From NCBI RefSeq assembly GCF_030687715.1, contig NZ_CP117445.1, positions 5,976,501-6,040,500 of the forward strand: a DNA stretch of 64,000 nt, written 5' to 3'. Every line of letters starts with the position of its first letter. Positions within the stretch are counted from its first letter, which is position 1. The stretch comes from Pseudomonas sp. FP2196. Its GTDB lineage: Bacteria; Pseudomonadota; Gammaproteobacteria; Pseudomonadales; Pseudomonadaceae. The notes below the pieces were generated by a model. The model was not told the DNA's origin. It searched no databases and saw only the letters and a list, made by a program, of their open reading frames with translations. The position numbers and the translations under genes were made by a program. Below are positions 1 to 8,127 of the stretch, piece by piece.

Positions 1-1
1 G

Positions 2-196
2 CAGTTGAGCAACACCCTCAACAGCAACAAGATTTTCTACTACCGCTTCGCCTGGCTCGGCCCTGAAGGCTTCCCGGTCGCGGAAGAAGAAGTCTGGAAA
101 AGCCAGATGATGTACGGCGCGCAGACCAGCTTCGTCCAGGCTATCGCCCCGACGCCGAAAGCCGTGGATTTCCGTCTGGAAATCAAAACGCCTTAA
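2..196 (+). CDS. YcfL family protein, C-terminal part (5' end outside window)
   Basis: This is the 3' end of a reading frame that enters from the left edge, so only about 64 residues are visible. The tail reads like the C-terminal half of the YcfL (DUF1425) family of small envelope lipoproteins, with the pattern FYYRFAWLGPEGFPV followed by W and a final acidic/basic strand. The gene lies 37 bases upstream of an LpoB-like lipoprotein gene on the same strand. A ycfL-lpoB pairing is also known in enterobacteria, which supports the family call. No lipobox can be checked because the N-terminus is missing. The function of YcfL is not well defined. Confidence 0.75.
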   Translation, partial: QLSNTLNSNKIFYYRFAWLGPEGFPVAEEEVWKSQMMYGAQTSFVQAIAPTPKAVDFRLEIKTP

Positions 197-233
197 GTCC
201 GCCACCCCTATTCCTGTTTTAGAGAGCACTGTC

Positions 234-821
234 ATGTTTGTACGTTTTTCCTGCATCGCCGTTATCGCCCTGCTGGCTTCAGGCTGCGCCAACACCTCGC
301 CAACCCTGGGCAGCAAGAACATCAGCTACGGCGACACCAAGGCTGTTGAAACCGTCACCAACGAATTCGGTTCGACTGACCTGCAAATGATCGCCGAGTC
401 GATGACCCGCTCCCTGGCCCAGTCCGGCATTCTGCAGGGCCGCCCAGTGGTTCAGGTCTACGACGTGAAGAACAAGACCAGCGAGTACATCGATACACGC
501 GAAATCACCACCAGCATCAAGACTCAGCTGATGAAAACCGGCGTTGCCCGCTTCGCCAGCGACAACAATGCAATGCAGAGCCAGGTTGACCAGCTCAAGC
601 TGCAAAACCAGAGCGGCCTGTACAAGAAGAGCACCGTGGCCAAGACTGGCAACATGGTTGCCGCCAAGTACCGCATCGAAGGTTCGATCAGCTCGATCGT
701 CAAGCGCAGCAGCGATTACAAGGACGTCTTCTACAAATTCAGCCTGCAATTGATCGACGTTGAAAGCGGTCTGGCCGAGTGGATGGACGAAAAAGAGATC
801 CGCAAAACCACGGAGCGTTAA
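234..821 (+). CDS. lpoB: LpoB-type penicillin-binding protein activator, lipoprotein
   Basis: This 195-residue outer-membrane lipoprotein candidate has a signal peptide ending in the lipobox LASG-C18. The rest matches the LpoB fold region (SIAESMTRSL-like helix, then GRPVVQVYDVKNKT and the EYIDTREITTSIKTQL segment). In enterobacteria LpoB reaches through the peptidoglycan and stimulates the bifunctional synthase PBP1b. Whether this protein activates a Pseudomonas PBP1b is inference; P. aeruginosa is known to use a different activator, LpoP. It starts 37 bases after the YcfL-like gene and is followed after 3 bases by a second LpoB/CsgG-like gene, so the three are probably one operon. Confidence 0.75.
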   Translation: MFVRFSCIAVIALLASGCANTSPTLGSKNISYGDTKAVETVTNEFGSTDLQMIAESMTRSLAQSGILQGRPVVQVYDVKNKTSEYIDTREITTSIKTQLMKTGVARFASDNNAMQSQVDQLKLQNQSGLYKKSTVAKTGNMVAAKYRIEGSISSIVKRSSDYKDVFYKFSLQLIDVESGLAEWMDEKEIRKTTER

Positions 822-824
822 TCG

Positions 825-1568
825 ATGCGCGCATGGATTGGCATGATGGCCCTGGCTTGCGCATTTGGCGCGCAAGCGGCCCCGAAAGTCGCGGTGACGG
901 ATCTGGCGTATCAGGAACGTGTGGAGCAATACATCCACATCGTTTCGGCGCAGAACAATTACCGCGAGGGTTACTACAGCTCCAGCGGTTCTTCGAACTA
1001 CAACGAGATCGAAGCGACCACCAGCTACATCGAGCAGACCGAGCTGCGCAAATTCACCGGCGACATCAAGGGTGAAATTCTGCGTACCGGTATGTTCCAG
1101 CTGGTGCAAGGCACGCCGTACACCGCGTCGTCCAAGGGTGACATCTACGACGTGATCAAGCGGATCAAGGCCGGTAACTTCAAGGGTGCCGACTATGTTC
1201 TGTTTGGCACCGTGTCGGATATCGACTTCACTCAGGACATGAACGAGCTGGCGCACACCGACAGCTATTCGGCGGTACTGGGCCTGACGTTGGTGGCGGA
1301 CTTCAGCCTGATCAACACCAAGACCTTCGAAATCACGTCGGCCTTCACGGCGATGGGTGAAGCGCAGGACACCAAATTGGTGAACCACCGCGACATCAAG
1401 ATCTCGCTGAACCGCCCACGGGTGGTGCGCGAGGTGTCGAAGGCGCTGGGTGAGGACGTGGCCGGACAACTGAGCCAACAGCTCGGGGGCGGCGGTTACG
1501 AGCAGCCGCGCGAGCCGCAGCAGCGTAACAACCTGCCGCGCGATACCGCACCGGTGATTCTGCGCTAA
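825..1568 (+). CDS. Second LpoB/CsgG-like periplasmic protein
   Basis: This 247-residue protein has a Sec signal peptide (residues 1-18, ending AQA-A) but no lipobox cysteine, unlike its upstream neighbour. The core (KVAVTDLAY near the N-terminus, the TTSYIEQTELRKFTGDIKGE segment around 70, then GADYVLFGTVSDID) follows the same order as LpoB, so the two tandem genes look like diverged relatives. The C-terminus is a Gly/Gln/Pro/Arg-rich tail from about residue 220. It begins 3 bases after the first gene, which points to translational coupling. It is probably soluble in the periplasm. No specific function can be assigned from sequence. Confidence 0.7.
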   Translation: MRAWIGMMALACAFGAQAAPKVAVTDLAYQERVEQYIHIVSAQNNYREGYYSSSGSSNYNEIEATTSYIEQTELRKFTGDIKGEILRTGMFQLVQGTPYTASSKGDIYDVIKRIKAGNFKGADYVLFGTVSDIDFTQDMNELAHTDSYSAVLGLTLVADFSLINTKTFEITSAFTAMGEAQDTKLVNHRDIKISLNRPRVVREVSKALGEDVAGQLSQQLGGGGYEQPREPQQRNNLPRDTAPVILR

Positions 1569-1573
1569 GCATC

Positions 1574-1596
1574 ATTCCCACGCTCTGCGTGGGAAT
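1574..1596. repeat. Short palindrome of the ATTCCCACGC...GCGTGGGAAT type
   Basis: A 10-base perfect inverted repeat around a 3-base loop lies just after the stop codon of the LpoB-like gene. The same motif is a common small intergenic repeat in fluorescent pseudomonads. In RNA it would form a stable hairpin before the terminator. Confidence 0.6.
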
Positions 1597-1605
1597 TGCG
1601 CGCCT

Positions 1606-1637
1606 AAAAAAGGCGACCTCATGAGGTCGCCTTTTTT
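1606..1637. terminator. Bidirectional rho-independent terminator
   Basis: The stem is GGCGACCTCATGAGGTCGCC, with six A upstream and six T downstream. It sits between the end of the LpoB operon on the plus strand and the end of the lysE-type gene on the minus strand, so it can serve both. Confidence 0.9.
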
Positions 1638-1650
1638 GTGCCTGCTGGGT

Positions 1651-2283
1651 TTATACCGCCGCTTTACGCAACGTCGCCATAAACGCCGCCGCGCCAATGA
1701 ACAGCCCGGCAAACGTGCGGTTCATTCGTTTCTGCTGTGTTGGCGTGCGCAACAGGCGCAGCACTTTCGACGCCAGACCGGTATAGCCAGCCATGACAAT
1801 CAGATCGACGCAGATCATGGTCGCGCCGATCACCAGGTACTGGATCAGCAGCGGTGCGTGGGGATTGATGAACTGCGGCAGCACCGCCAGCATGAACACC
1901 AATGCCTTGGGGTTGCTGATATTCACCAGAAAACCGCGGAACACCAGCGCCAGCGGCTTGCCGATCGGTCGCACCGCTGCGTCATCGCTCATGTCCATGG
2001 GCAGAGCGCGCCATTGCTTGATCGCCAGATACACCAGATAGGCCACACCAAACCATTTGATCGCATGGAACGCAGTGGCCGAAGCAGTAAGAATCGCGCC
2101 GACACCGGCACCCACAATCGCGATCTGCACGGCCAAGCCGATTTGCAGGCCCAGGGCATTCCAGTAACCACGCCAGAAGCCGTATTGCAGACCGCTGGAC
2201 ATCGACGCAATGGCGCCGGCGCCCGGGGAAAGACTGATCACCCAGCAGGCGGCGAAGAACGCCAGCCATGTTTGTAGCTCCAT
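1651..2283 (-). CDS. LysE/RhtB family amino-acid exporter
   Basis: The 210-residue hydrophobic protein has about six membrane segments and the N-terminal LysE signature SLSPGAGAI followed by a Gly-rich helix (SGLQYGFWRGYWNALG). It also has the typical mid-protein NISNPKALVF motif. Family members export amino acids or their analogues in exchange for protons; the substrate is not predictable here. The start at 2283 was chosen because the residues begin MELQTW with a GAGG Shine-Dalgarno sequence nearby; the open frame extends upstream without family similarity. Its 3' end faces the shared terminator. Confidence 0.88.
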   Translation of the reverse strand: MELQTWLAFFAACWVISLSPGAGAIASMSSGLQYGFWRGYWNALGLQIGLAVQIAIVGAGVGAILTASATAFHAIKWFGVAYLVYLAIKQWRALPMDMSDDAAVRPIGKPLALVFRGFLVNISNPKALVFMLAVLPQFINPHAPLLIQYLVIGATMICVDLIVMAGYTGLASKVLRLLRTPTQQKRMNRTFAGLFIGAAAFMATLRKAAV

Positions 2284-2338
2284 CGCACACCTCGACTCTG
2301 ACTCGTGACAGACGTCCAAGCTAATGCGGTTGGAGCTT

Positions 2339-2406
2339 AAAAGCAAAAGATCGCAGCTGCGACACCCCTCTGCAGGAGCTGCCGCAGGCTGCGATCTTTT
2401 GATCTT
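2339..2406. repeat. REP element, GATCGCAGC family
   Basis: Inverted copies of AAAAGATCGCAGC / GCTGCGATCTTTTGATC flank GGAGCTGCCGCAGG. This is a standard P. fluorescens REP type. It lies between the lysE-type gene and the 3' end of the mechanosensitive channel gene. Confidence 0.85.
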
Positions 2407-2416
2407 GGTTGAAGGC

Positions 2417-2998
2417 TTACTTCTCGAAACCGCTCGAAGGGAACACATCAGTCCCACGCCAACGCCGCACCGAACGCTGGAAGAACAAGCTGTTCGGCAC
2501 CTGCACCATCGCGCTGCCGGTGCCCAGCTCCTCAGCCTCGATCAACGTGGTGTACAGCAGATTGATCGCCACCACCCGGCCTTTGACGCCGGGCTTGTCG
2601 GTGGTATCCACCAATTCGACCACATCGCCCAGGCGAAACGGCCCGACGGTGAAAATCAAAATCGCGCAGAGCAGATTCGACAGCACACTCCACATCGCGA
2701 AGAACGCCACCGCCGCCACCGCGACGAAACCCGACAGCGCCGTCCATAGCACCGTAGCCGAGACGCCGAGGCGCTGCAGTACAAAGATCACCGCACTGCC
2801 CATGATCAGCCAGCGCAACACGCCACGCAGCGGCATCAGCAGTTGCGGCGGAAAAGGATAGCGCTCACCCAGACGGGTCAGGCATTTGGCGACAAAGCGC
2901 TGGGCAATGTAACCGGCCAGCAGGATCAGCAGAATCTGTACGCCGAGCCAGATCGGCTCGACCCACATGGCCGGCAGCGGCAGCTTGAAGGCTTCCAT
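2417..2998 (-). CDS. Small MscS-like mechanosensitive channel
   Basis: The 193-residue protein has three N-terminal membrane segments (about 15-35, 55-80, 85-115). The last, an Ala/Gly-rich pore helix containing SGFVAVAAVAFFAMWSVLSN, leads into FRLGDVVEL at the start of the MscS beta domain. The protein ends shortly after that domain and lacks the large C-terminal cage of E. coli MscS, so it is a short family member. Such channels release solutes on hypo-osmotic shock. The start at 2998 overlaps the stop codon of the upstream ABC-F gene by one base (TGATG), implying coupled translation. Confidence 0.85.
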   Translation of the reverse strand: MEAFKLPLPAMWVEPIWLGVQILLILLAGYIAQRFVAKCLTRLGERYPFPPQLLMPLRGVLRWLIMGSAVIFVLQRLGVSATVLWTALSGFVAVAAVAFFAMWSVLSNLLCAILIFTVGPFRLGDVVELVDTTDKPGVKGRVVAINLLYTTLIEAEELGTGSAMVQVPNSLFFQRSVRRWRGTDVFPSSGFEK

Positions 2999-4908
2999 CA
3001 GGACAACGCCTCCAGCTCCGCCTGCATGCTTTCCAGCATTTCCAGGGCTTCCATCCACGCCTCTTCAAGTTCCGCTTCGCGCACTTTCAGCTTGGCTTGC
3101 TCGGCCAGCAGATCACGCAGTTCGTTCTTGCGCGCCGGCTCATAGATGTCGCTGTCGCCGAGACTGGCATCGACCTTGGCCAGTTTTTCGTGGAGCTTGC
3201 CCAGCTCAGCTTCAAGCTTGTCGGCTTCACGCTTGTGCGGTGCCAGTTGCTGGCGCAACGCAGCAGCGGCCTGACGCTGAGCCTTCTTGTCGGTTTTGTC
3301 CGGGTTCACCGGGGTGTTGCTGACCGGCGCATTGCGTTGACGGTATTCCACCAGCCAACGCGCATAGTCTTCGAGGTCGCCGTCGAATTCTTCGACCTTG
3401 CCGTCGGCGACCAGATAGAAGTTGTCGGTGGTGCTCTTGAGCAAGTGACGATCGTGAGAGACCACCAGAACCGCGCCACTGAACTCCTGCAACGCCATGG
3501 TCAGCGCCAGGCGCATTTCCAGGTCGAGGTGGTTGGTCGGTTCGTCGAGCAGCAACAGGTTCGGCCGCTCCCAGGCGATCAACGCCAAGGCCAGACGCGC
3601 CTTCTCGCCACCGGAGAAATTCAACACTGGCTCGTCGATCCGCGCGCCACGGAAGTCGAAACCGCCGAGGAAGTCGCGCAGGGTCTGCTCGCGCTCGGTC
3701 GGCGCCAGACGCTGCAAGTGCAGCAACGGGCTGGCCTTGGAATCCAGCGAGTCGAGTTGATGCTGAGCGAAGTAGCCGACCACGGTGTTCTCGCCACGGG
3801 TCAGGCGCCCGGCCAACGGCTCAAGCTCGCCGGCGAGGTTCTTGATCAGGGTCGATTTGCCCGCGCCGTTCGGGCCGAGCAGACCGATTCGCGCACCCGG
3901 GGTCAGTTGTAGCTTGACCTTCTCCAGGATGGCTTTTTCACCGTAACCCAGACGCGCATCGGACAGGTCGATCAGCGGGCTGGAAATCTTCGTCGACTCG
4001 CGGAACACGAAATCGAACGGCGAATCGACATGGGCCGCCGACAACTCTTCCATGCGTTCCAGCGCCTTGATCCGGCTCTGGGCCTGGCGGGCCTTGGTGG
4101 CCTGAGCCTTGAAGCGGGCGATGTAGCTTTCCATGTGCGCACGCTGCGCCTGTTGCTTCTCGTAGGCCTGTTGCTGCTGGGCCAGACGCTCGGCACGGGC
4201 ACGCTCAAACGCGGTGTAGCCGCCACGATAGAGGGTGATTTTGCGCTGATCGACGTGGGCCACATGGTCGACGACTTCATCGAGGAAATCGCGGTCGTGG
4301 GAAATCAGCAGCAAGGTGCCCGGATAGCTCTTGAGCCACTCTTCGAGCCAGATAATGGCGTCGAGGTCCAGGTGGTTGGTCGGTTCGTCGAGCAACAGCA
4401 AGTCCGACGGGCACATCAATGCCTGCGCCAGATTCAGACGCATCCGCCATCCACCGGAGAAATCTCCGACCTGGCGATCCATCTGCTCATTGGTGAAACC
4501 CAGACCGGCGAGCAACTTGCGCGCCCGCGCGTCGGCGGTGTAGCCGTCGGCGCTGTCGAGTTCGGCGTGCAGACGGGCCAGCGCCACGCCGTCATGGGCC
4601 GCTTCGGCCACCGCAAGGTCGCGTTGCACCTCACGTAGACGCAGGTCGCCATCGAGCACATAGTCGACCGCCAGGCGCTCGAGGGTGTCGACCTCCTGGC
4701 GCATGTGCGCGATCCGCCAGTCAGCCGGCAGCAGGCAATCGCCCGAATCCGGGTGCAATTCGCCGCGCAGCAAGGCAAACAGGCTGGATTTGCCGGCGCC
4801 GTTGGCACCGATGAGGCCAGCTTTGTGGCCGGCGTGCAGGGTCAGCTCGGCGTCTTCTAGCAGACGTTGCGGGCCACGCTGTAAAGTCAGGTTCTGAAGT
4901 CGGATCAT
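2998..4908 (-). CDS. yheS: ABC-F family ATPase, YheS type
   Basis: The 636-residue soluble protein contains two ABC domains: Walker A GANGAGKSS (~34) and GPNGAGKST (~340), signatures FSGGWRMRLNLAQAL and FSGGEKARLALAL, and two LLLDEPTNHLD Walker B boxes. The linker between the domains is long, charged and Gln-rich (~235-300), as in ABC-F proteins that act on the ribosome rather than in a membrane transporter. A charged coiled-coil C-terminal domain (~530-636) completes the YheS layout. There are no membrane segments. The role is probably relief of particular ribosome states, by family analogy. It is followed directly by the MscS-like gene. Confidence 0.9.
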   Translation of the reverse strand: MIRLQNLTLQRGPQRLLEDAELTLHAGHKAGLIGANGAGKSSLFALLRGELHPDSGDCLLPADWRIAHMRQEVDTLERLAVDYVLDGDLRLREVQRDLAVAEAAHDGVALARLHAELDSADGYTADARARKLLAGLGFTNEQMDRQVGDFSGGWRMRLNLAQALMCPSDLLLLDEPTNHLDLDAIIWLEEWLKSYPGTLLLISHDRDFLDEVVDHVAHVDQRKITLYRGGYTAFERARAERLAQQQQAYEKQQAQRAHMESYIARFKAQATKARQAQSRIKALERMEELSAAHVDSPFDFVFRESTKISSPLIDLSDARLGYGEKAILEKVKLQLTPGARIGLLGPNGAGKSTLIKNLAGELEPLAGRLTRGENTVVGYFAQHQLDSLDSKASPLLHLQRLAPTEREQTLRDFLGGFDFRGARIDEPVLNFSGGEKARLALALIAWERPNLLLLDEPTNHLDLEMRLALTMALQEFSGAVLVVSHDRHLLKSTTDNFYLVADGKVEEFDGDLEDYARWLVEYRQRNAPVSNTPVNPDKTDKKAQRQAAAALRQQLAPHKREADKLEAELGKLHEKLAKVDASLGDSDIYEPARKNELRDLLAEQAKLKVREAELEEAWMEALEMLESMQAELEALS

Positions 4909-4958
4909 AATGGCGGCGGAGTCTACCAGCTTCGCTCACAACTGGCGCGAGTAGCACG

Positions 4959-5420
4959 ATGTCCTCTGACCTGTGGAGCTTTTCCCTTGCCACCTACGCC
5001 CGCCCGGGCGTGGAAGACGCCTGCCTGCAACTGCAAACGGCGGGGACCAATGTGTGCCTGATGCTGTGCGGTTTATGGCTGGAACAACGTGGCGTGGCCT
5101 GCGATCAACAGCGCGTTCAACAGCTTCAGCTGTTGACCGAGCCTTGGGATATCGAGGTCGTGCAACCGCTGCGTGCATTGCGCATGCAATGGAAGGCGGG
5201 GGCTATGAAAGATGCAGTGTTGAAAGGCATGCGCGACCAAGTCAAGGCGCTGGAGCTTGAGGCTGAGCGTGCGTTGTTGTCACGGCTGGAGGGGATTGCA
5301 CAGATGTGGGCGCGCAATGCATCGGGGTCGATGGCATGGCTGGAGGCGCTGGAAGGCCCAGGGGCCAGCCCGAACCGCGATGCGCTGCAAGTGCTGCGCA
5401 TCGCGGCAACCGGCACTTAG
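4959..5420 (+). CDS. TIGR02444 family protein
   Basis: This 153-residue conserved protein has WSFSLATYARPGVEDACLQLQ at its start and the CLMLCGLWLEQRG segment around residue 36, both typical of the small TIGR02444 family of gammaproteobacteria. It is mostly helical and soluble with no known catalytic motif. It is divergent from the yheS gene (50 bases apart). Its stop codon overlaps the stop of algP on the other strand (TTAG), so the two genes converge with no room for a terminator. Function unknown. Confidence 0.8.
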   Translation: MSSDLWSFSLATYARPGVEDACLQLQTAGTNVCLMLCGLWLEQRGVACDQQRVQQLQLLTEPWDIEVVQPLRALRMQWKAGAMKDAVLKGMRDQVKALELEAERALLSRLEGIAQMWARNASGSMAWLEALEGPGASPNRDALQVLRIAATGT

Positions 5421-6571
5421 GAAGCGCTGGTAGGGTTGCTGGTGACGCTCGACGCAGCGGCTGGCGTTGGCGCAGTCGTAGAGGTCGAGGTCGAGGTAGT
5501 AGCGGCTGGCGCAGGTGCTGCTGGCGAGGCCGGGGTTGCCGGTGCGGCAGGCTTGGCAGCTGTCGGGGTGGCAGGTTTGGCAGCGGCTGGTTTTTTCGCA
5601 GCTGGTTTTGCTGCTGGTTTTGCTGCGGGCTTGGCAGCCGGTTTTGCGGCAGCAGGTTTGGCAGCGGCGGCCGGTTTAGCGGCTGGCTTGACTGCTGGTT
5701 TTGCAGCAGGCTTGGCAGCTGGTTTTGCGGCGACTTTGGCAGCTGGTTTTGCAGCCGCTTTGGCAGCAACTGGTTTGGCGGCGGACTTGGCGGCAGGTTT
5801 TGCAGCGGCAGTTTTAGCGGCAGGTTTCACTGCGGTTTTGCCCGCGGTTTTAGCGGCCGGTTTTGCTGCTGCGGTTTTCGTTGGAGTTGCTTTGGCTGCG
5901 GCTGTTTTTGCAGCGGGCTTTGCCGCAGCAGTTTTGGCGGCAGCAGGTTTTGCCGCAGTGGTTTTAGCCGCCGGTTTCGCAGCGCTCGCCGCAGCCGGTT
6001 TTTTTGCCGCAGGCTTGGCAGCCGGTTTTGCTGCAGCTTTCACGGGCACTTTGGCAGCTGGTTTTGCGGCGGCTTTAGCGGCTGGTTTTGCAGCAGCGGT
6101 TTTCGCCGGTGCCTTGGCTGCAGCAGGTTTGGCTGCGGCTTTCTTGACAGGTACCGCCGCTGGTTTGGCCGAGCGGGACGACAATACTTTGCCCACTGCT
6201 TCTTGGACACGACCAACACCCTGGGCCAGTTTCAGGCTTTCCTGGGCATCGCGCTTGAGTTGCAGAATGTAGCTGCGAGTGTCGGACTGACGTTCTTTCA
6301 GCGCATCGAGCAGGTCTTCGAGTTCTTTCACTGCGCCTTTGGCTTTGGTCTGCGCCTTGGCTTTGCCAGCGGCAGCTGCGTCCTGCAATTTGGTGCGGGA
6401 TTTGTGCAGTTTTTCTTGCGCCTTGCCGCGTTGCTTTTCCAGTTTGGCGAGCAGTTTTTCAGCATCAGCCAAGGCTTGGGAGCAAGCGTTTTCCAGATGC
6501 TCGAGCAAGCTGCCCGAGAGTTGTTGGAGTAAGTGCAACGGAGTGTTTACAGGCTTCTTGGTGGCCGACAT
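5417..6571 (-). CDS. algP: AlgP, histone H1-like transcriptional regulator
   Basis: The 384-residue protein has a helical N-terminal domain (1-140, rich in Leu/Glu/Lys, including LLEHLENACSQALADAEKLL) and a long low-complexity C-terminus built from KPAA and KTAAAKPA repeats (about 150-350), ending in Ala/Pro/Thr/Ser. This is the AlgP (AlgR3) layout known from P. aeruginosa, where it influences alginate gene expression and resembles eukaryotic H1. The repeats are encoded by near-identical 12-base units, so length changes by slippage are likely. It is next to the FKBP gene and algQ, as in P. aeruginosa. Confidence 0.93.
   Translation of the reverse strand: MSATKKPVNTPLHLLQQLSGSLLEHLENACSQALADAEKLLAKLEKQRGKAQEKLHKSRTKLQDAAAAGKAKAQTKAKGAVKELEDLLDALKERQSDTRSYILQLKRDAQESLKLAQGVGRVQEAVGKVLSSRSAKPAAVPVKKAAAKPAAAKAPAKTAAAKPAAKAAAKPAAKVPVKAAAKPAAKPAAKKPAAASAAKPAAKTTAAKPAAAKTAAAKPAAKTAAAKATPTKTAAAKPAAKTAGKTAVKPAAKTAAAKPAAKSAAKPVAAKAAAKPAAKVAAKPAAKPAAKPAVKPAAKPAAAAKPAAAKPAAKPAAKPAAKPAAKKPAAAKPATPTAAKPAAPATPASPAAPAPAATTSTSTSTTAPTPAAASSVTSNPTSAS
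5580..6160. repeat. Degenerate 12-bp tandem repeats inside algP
   Basis: Units such as GGTTTTGCTGCT and GGCAGCTGGTTT (plus strand) recur across about 600 bases and encode KPAA/KTAA motifs. The repetition creates long spurious open frames on the other strand. The array is the part of this window most prone to copy-number change and assembly error. Confidence 0.85.
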
Positions 6572-6763
6572 GGTTTACCTCCTGGCTGACGTGAGTGCGG
6601 CTCATACTAGACCTCTGCAGTTACCGCCGCTAGGTCATCTTGACAGTATCGAAACCGTTGCGTTGCAACGAAGTGAAAATGTTCTTCAACAAGTCGAAAG
6701 CAGTTCACCGTTGCAGACGTTCGCGCTGGCATAATCCACCGCAATTCAGGACGGAGAGAGCCC

Positions 6764-7429
6764 ATGTCGCGCTACTTTTTTTTATCCCTCTGCGTGGTTT
6801 TTTCAGCGGCCTGCGCCGACGAAAAAACCACGGCGAACGACGCTCATGATCTGGCCTATAGTCTCGGTGCCAGCCTGGGCGAACGCTTGCGCCAGGAAGT
6901 CCCGCAGTTGCAGATTCAGGCACTGGTGGAAGGTTTGCAGCAGGCCTATCAAGGCAAGCCGCTGGCGCTGAGTGAAGCGCGCATCGAACAGATTCTGGCC
7001 GACCATGAATCGCAAAATGCCGAGCACGCCGCGATGCCTTCAAGCGACGCCGCGATGGAAAACGAGCAGCGTTTTCTGACGGCTGAAAAAGCCAAGTCAG
7101 GTGTGAAGCAACTGGCTGACGGCATCCTGCTCACCGAGCTGACGCCAGGCACCGGCACCAAGGCGGGCCCTGATGGAAAAGTCCAGGTGTTGTACATCGG
7201 TCGCTTGCCGGATGGCACCGTGTTCGATCAGAACACTCAGCCGCAATGGTTCAACCTCGACAGCGTGATCGCCGGTTGGCGCACCGCGTTGCAAAACATG
7301 CCGGTGGGTGCGAAATGGCGACTGGTGATTCCATCGGATCAGGCTTATGGCGCCGACGGTGCCGGCGACCTGATCGCGCCGTTTACACCGTTGGTTTTTG
7401 AAATCGAATTGCGCGGCGCGACGAGTTGA
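6764..7429 (+). CDS. FKBP-type peptidyl-prolyl cis-trans isomerase (envelope)
   Basis: The 221-residue protein has a signal peptide ending around SAAC17, so it may be a lipoprotein, although the lipobox is imperfect. An N-terminal dimerisation-type domain (~25-100; YSLGASLGERLRQ) precedes a C-terminal FKBP domain (~120-219) with VQVLYIGRLPDGTVFD, VIAGWRTALQNMPVGAKW and IPSDQAYG. This matches FkpA/Mip-like periplasmic foldases that isomerise prolyl bonds. It sits between algP and algQ, the same place as in P. aeruginosa. A strong terminator follows. Confidence 0.9.
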   Translation: MSRYFFLSLCVVFSAACADEKTTANDAHDLAYSLGASLGERLRQEVPQLQIQALVEGLQQAYQGKPLALSEARIEQILADHESQNAEHAAMPSSDAAMENEQRFLTAEKAKSGVKQLADGILLTELTPGTGTKAGPDGKVQVLYIGRLPDGTVFDQNTQPQWFNLDSVIAGWRTALQNMPVGAKWRLVIPSDQAYGADGAGDLIAPFTPLVFEIELRGATS

Positions 7430-7437
7430 TCAGGCAT

Positions 7438-7470
7438 AAAAAACGGTGCGCCTGAGCGCACCGTTTTTTT
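7438..7470. terminator. Bidirectional rho-independent terminator
   Basis: The stem ACGGTGCGC / GCGCACCGT with loop CTGA is flanked by runs of A and T. It separates the convergent FKBP and algQ genes. Confidence 0.92.
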
Positions 7471-7484
7471 GTTGAAAGCGTCAG

Positions 7485-7943
7485 TCAGGCCTGAACCGAA
7501 TCCTCTTCCTTGTGTGCCGTATGCAGCACTTCAATCAGGCAGTCTTCCAGTTCAAAGCGCTCGTGAAGCAGGCCACCGAGTTCCTTGAATTTCTCCGCAA
7601 CGCATTTGCCTTCGTCGCAAAGGTCGTTGAACGCCAGAAGTTTTTCGGTGATGACGTCGATGCGCGGATAGATTGTCTCGGCAAGCTCCAGGCCTCGCGT
7701 ATCGCCAAACGCCTTGGCTTCACCGGTCAGTTGTTCGTAGATTTCGAAGTGCCCGGCCGACACATAATCGACCAGCACGCCGCAGAACTCCTGCAAGGGC
7801 TTGCGGTTCTCGGACAGCGCCTGAGGCTCCGCGCCGAGTTTGTCGTAGGCGCCGATCAGATCTTCACGCTCTTGCAACCAGCGGTCGATCAGCAGATGAA
7901 CTCCACCCCAACGTTCCTGAGCATTCTGACAACTTTCGAGCAT
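7485..7943 (-). CDS. algQ: AlgQ / Rsd-family anti-sigma-70 regulator
   Basis: This 152-residue helical protein begins [20 protein letters not shown] and carries the WL..R..L segment typical of Rsd/AlgQ. These proteins bind the housekeeping sigma factor RpoD and favour alternative sigma factors; in P. aeruginosa AlgQ is linked to alginate and pyoverdine control. The start at 7943 is preceded by an AAGAGAG Shine-Dalgarno sequence; a longer in-frame start nine codons upstream is less likely. Order relative to algP, FKBP and dsbB is conserved. Confidence 0.93.
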   Translation of the reverse strand: MLESCQNAQERWGGVHLLIDRWLQEREDLIGAYDKLGAEPQALSENRKPLQEFCGVLVDYVSAGHFEIYEQLTGEAKAFGDTRGLELAETIYPRIDVITEKLLAFNDLCDEGKCVAEKFKELGGLLHERFELEDCLIEVLHTAHKEEDSVQA

Positions 7944-8127
7944 GGCGATCTCTCTTCCCTTGTGGGTCATGCTGCTCTACACCCGCGCCCCTCTTCTGAT
8001 TTTGGCTTGGGGGGACGGCCGGGCAGAGCGTCATCGAGCAACATAAATCCAATGACACGTGCGGGCCAGATTATGCCCGCACGCCTATGGCTTCAAGGTA
8101 CGCAGGAGATAAAGTTCATACAAGTGT

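Noticed and set aside
279..1478. 399-codon minus-strand open frame opposite the two LpoB-like genes
   Set aside because: It is a codon-bias shadow of the plus-strand genes, with no family resemblance and no Shine-Dalgarno sequence; the plus strand has a signal peptide and lipobox.
5306..6532. 408-codon Gly/Cys/Phe-rich plus-strand frame opposite algP
   Set aside because: The repeat units of algP leave other frames open by design; the composition is that of the antisense repeat and no homologue is recognised.
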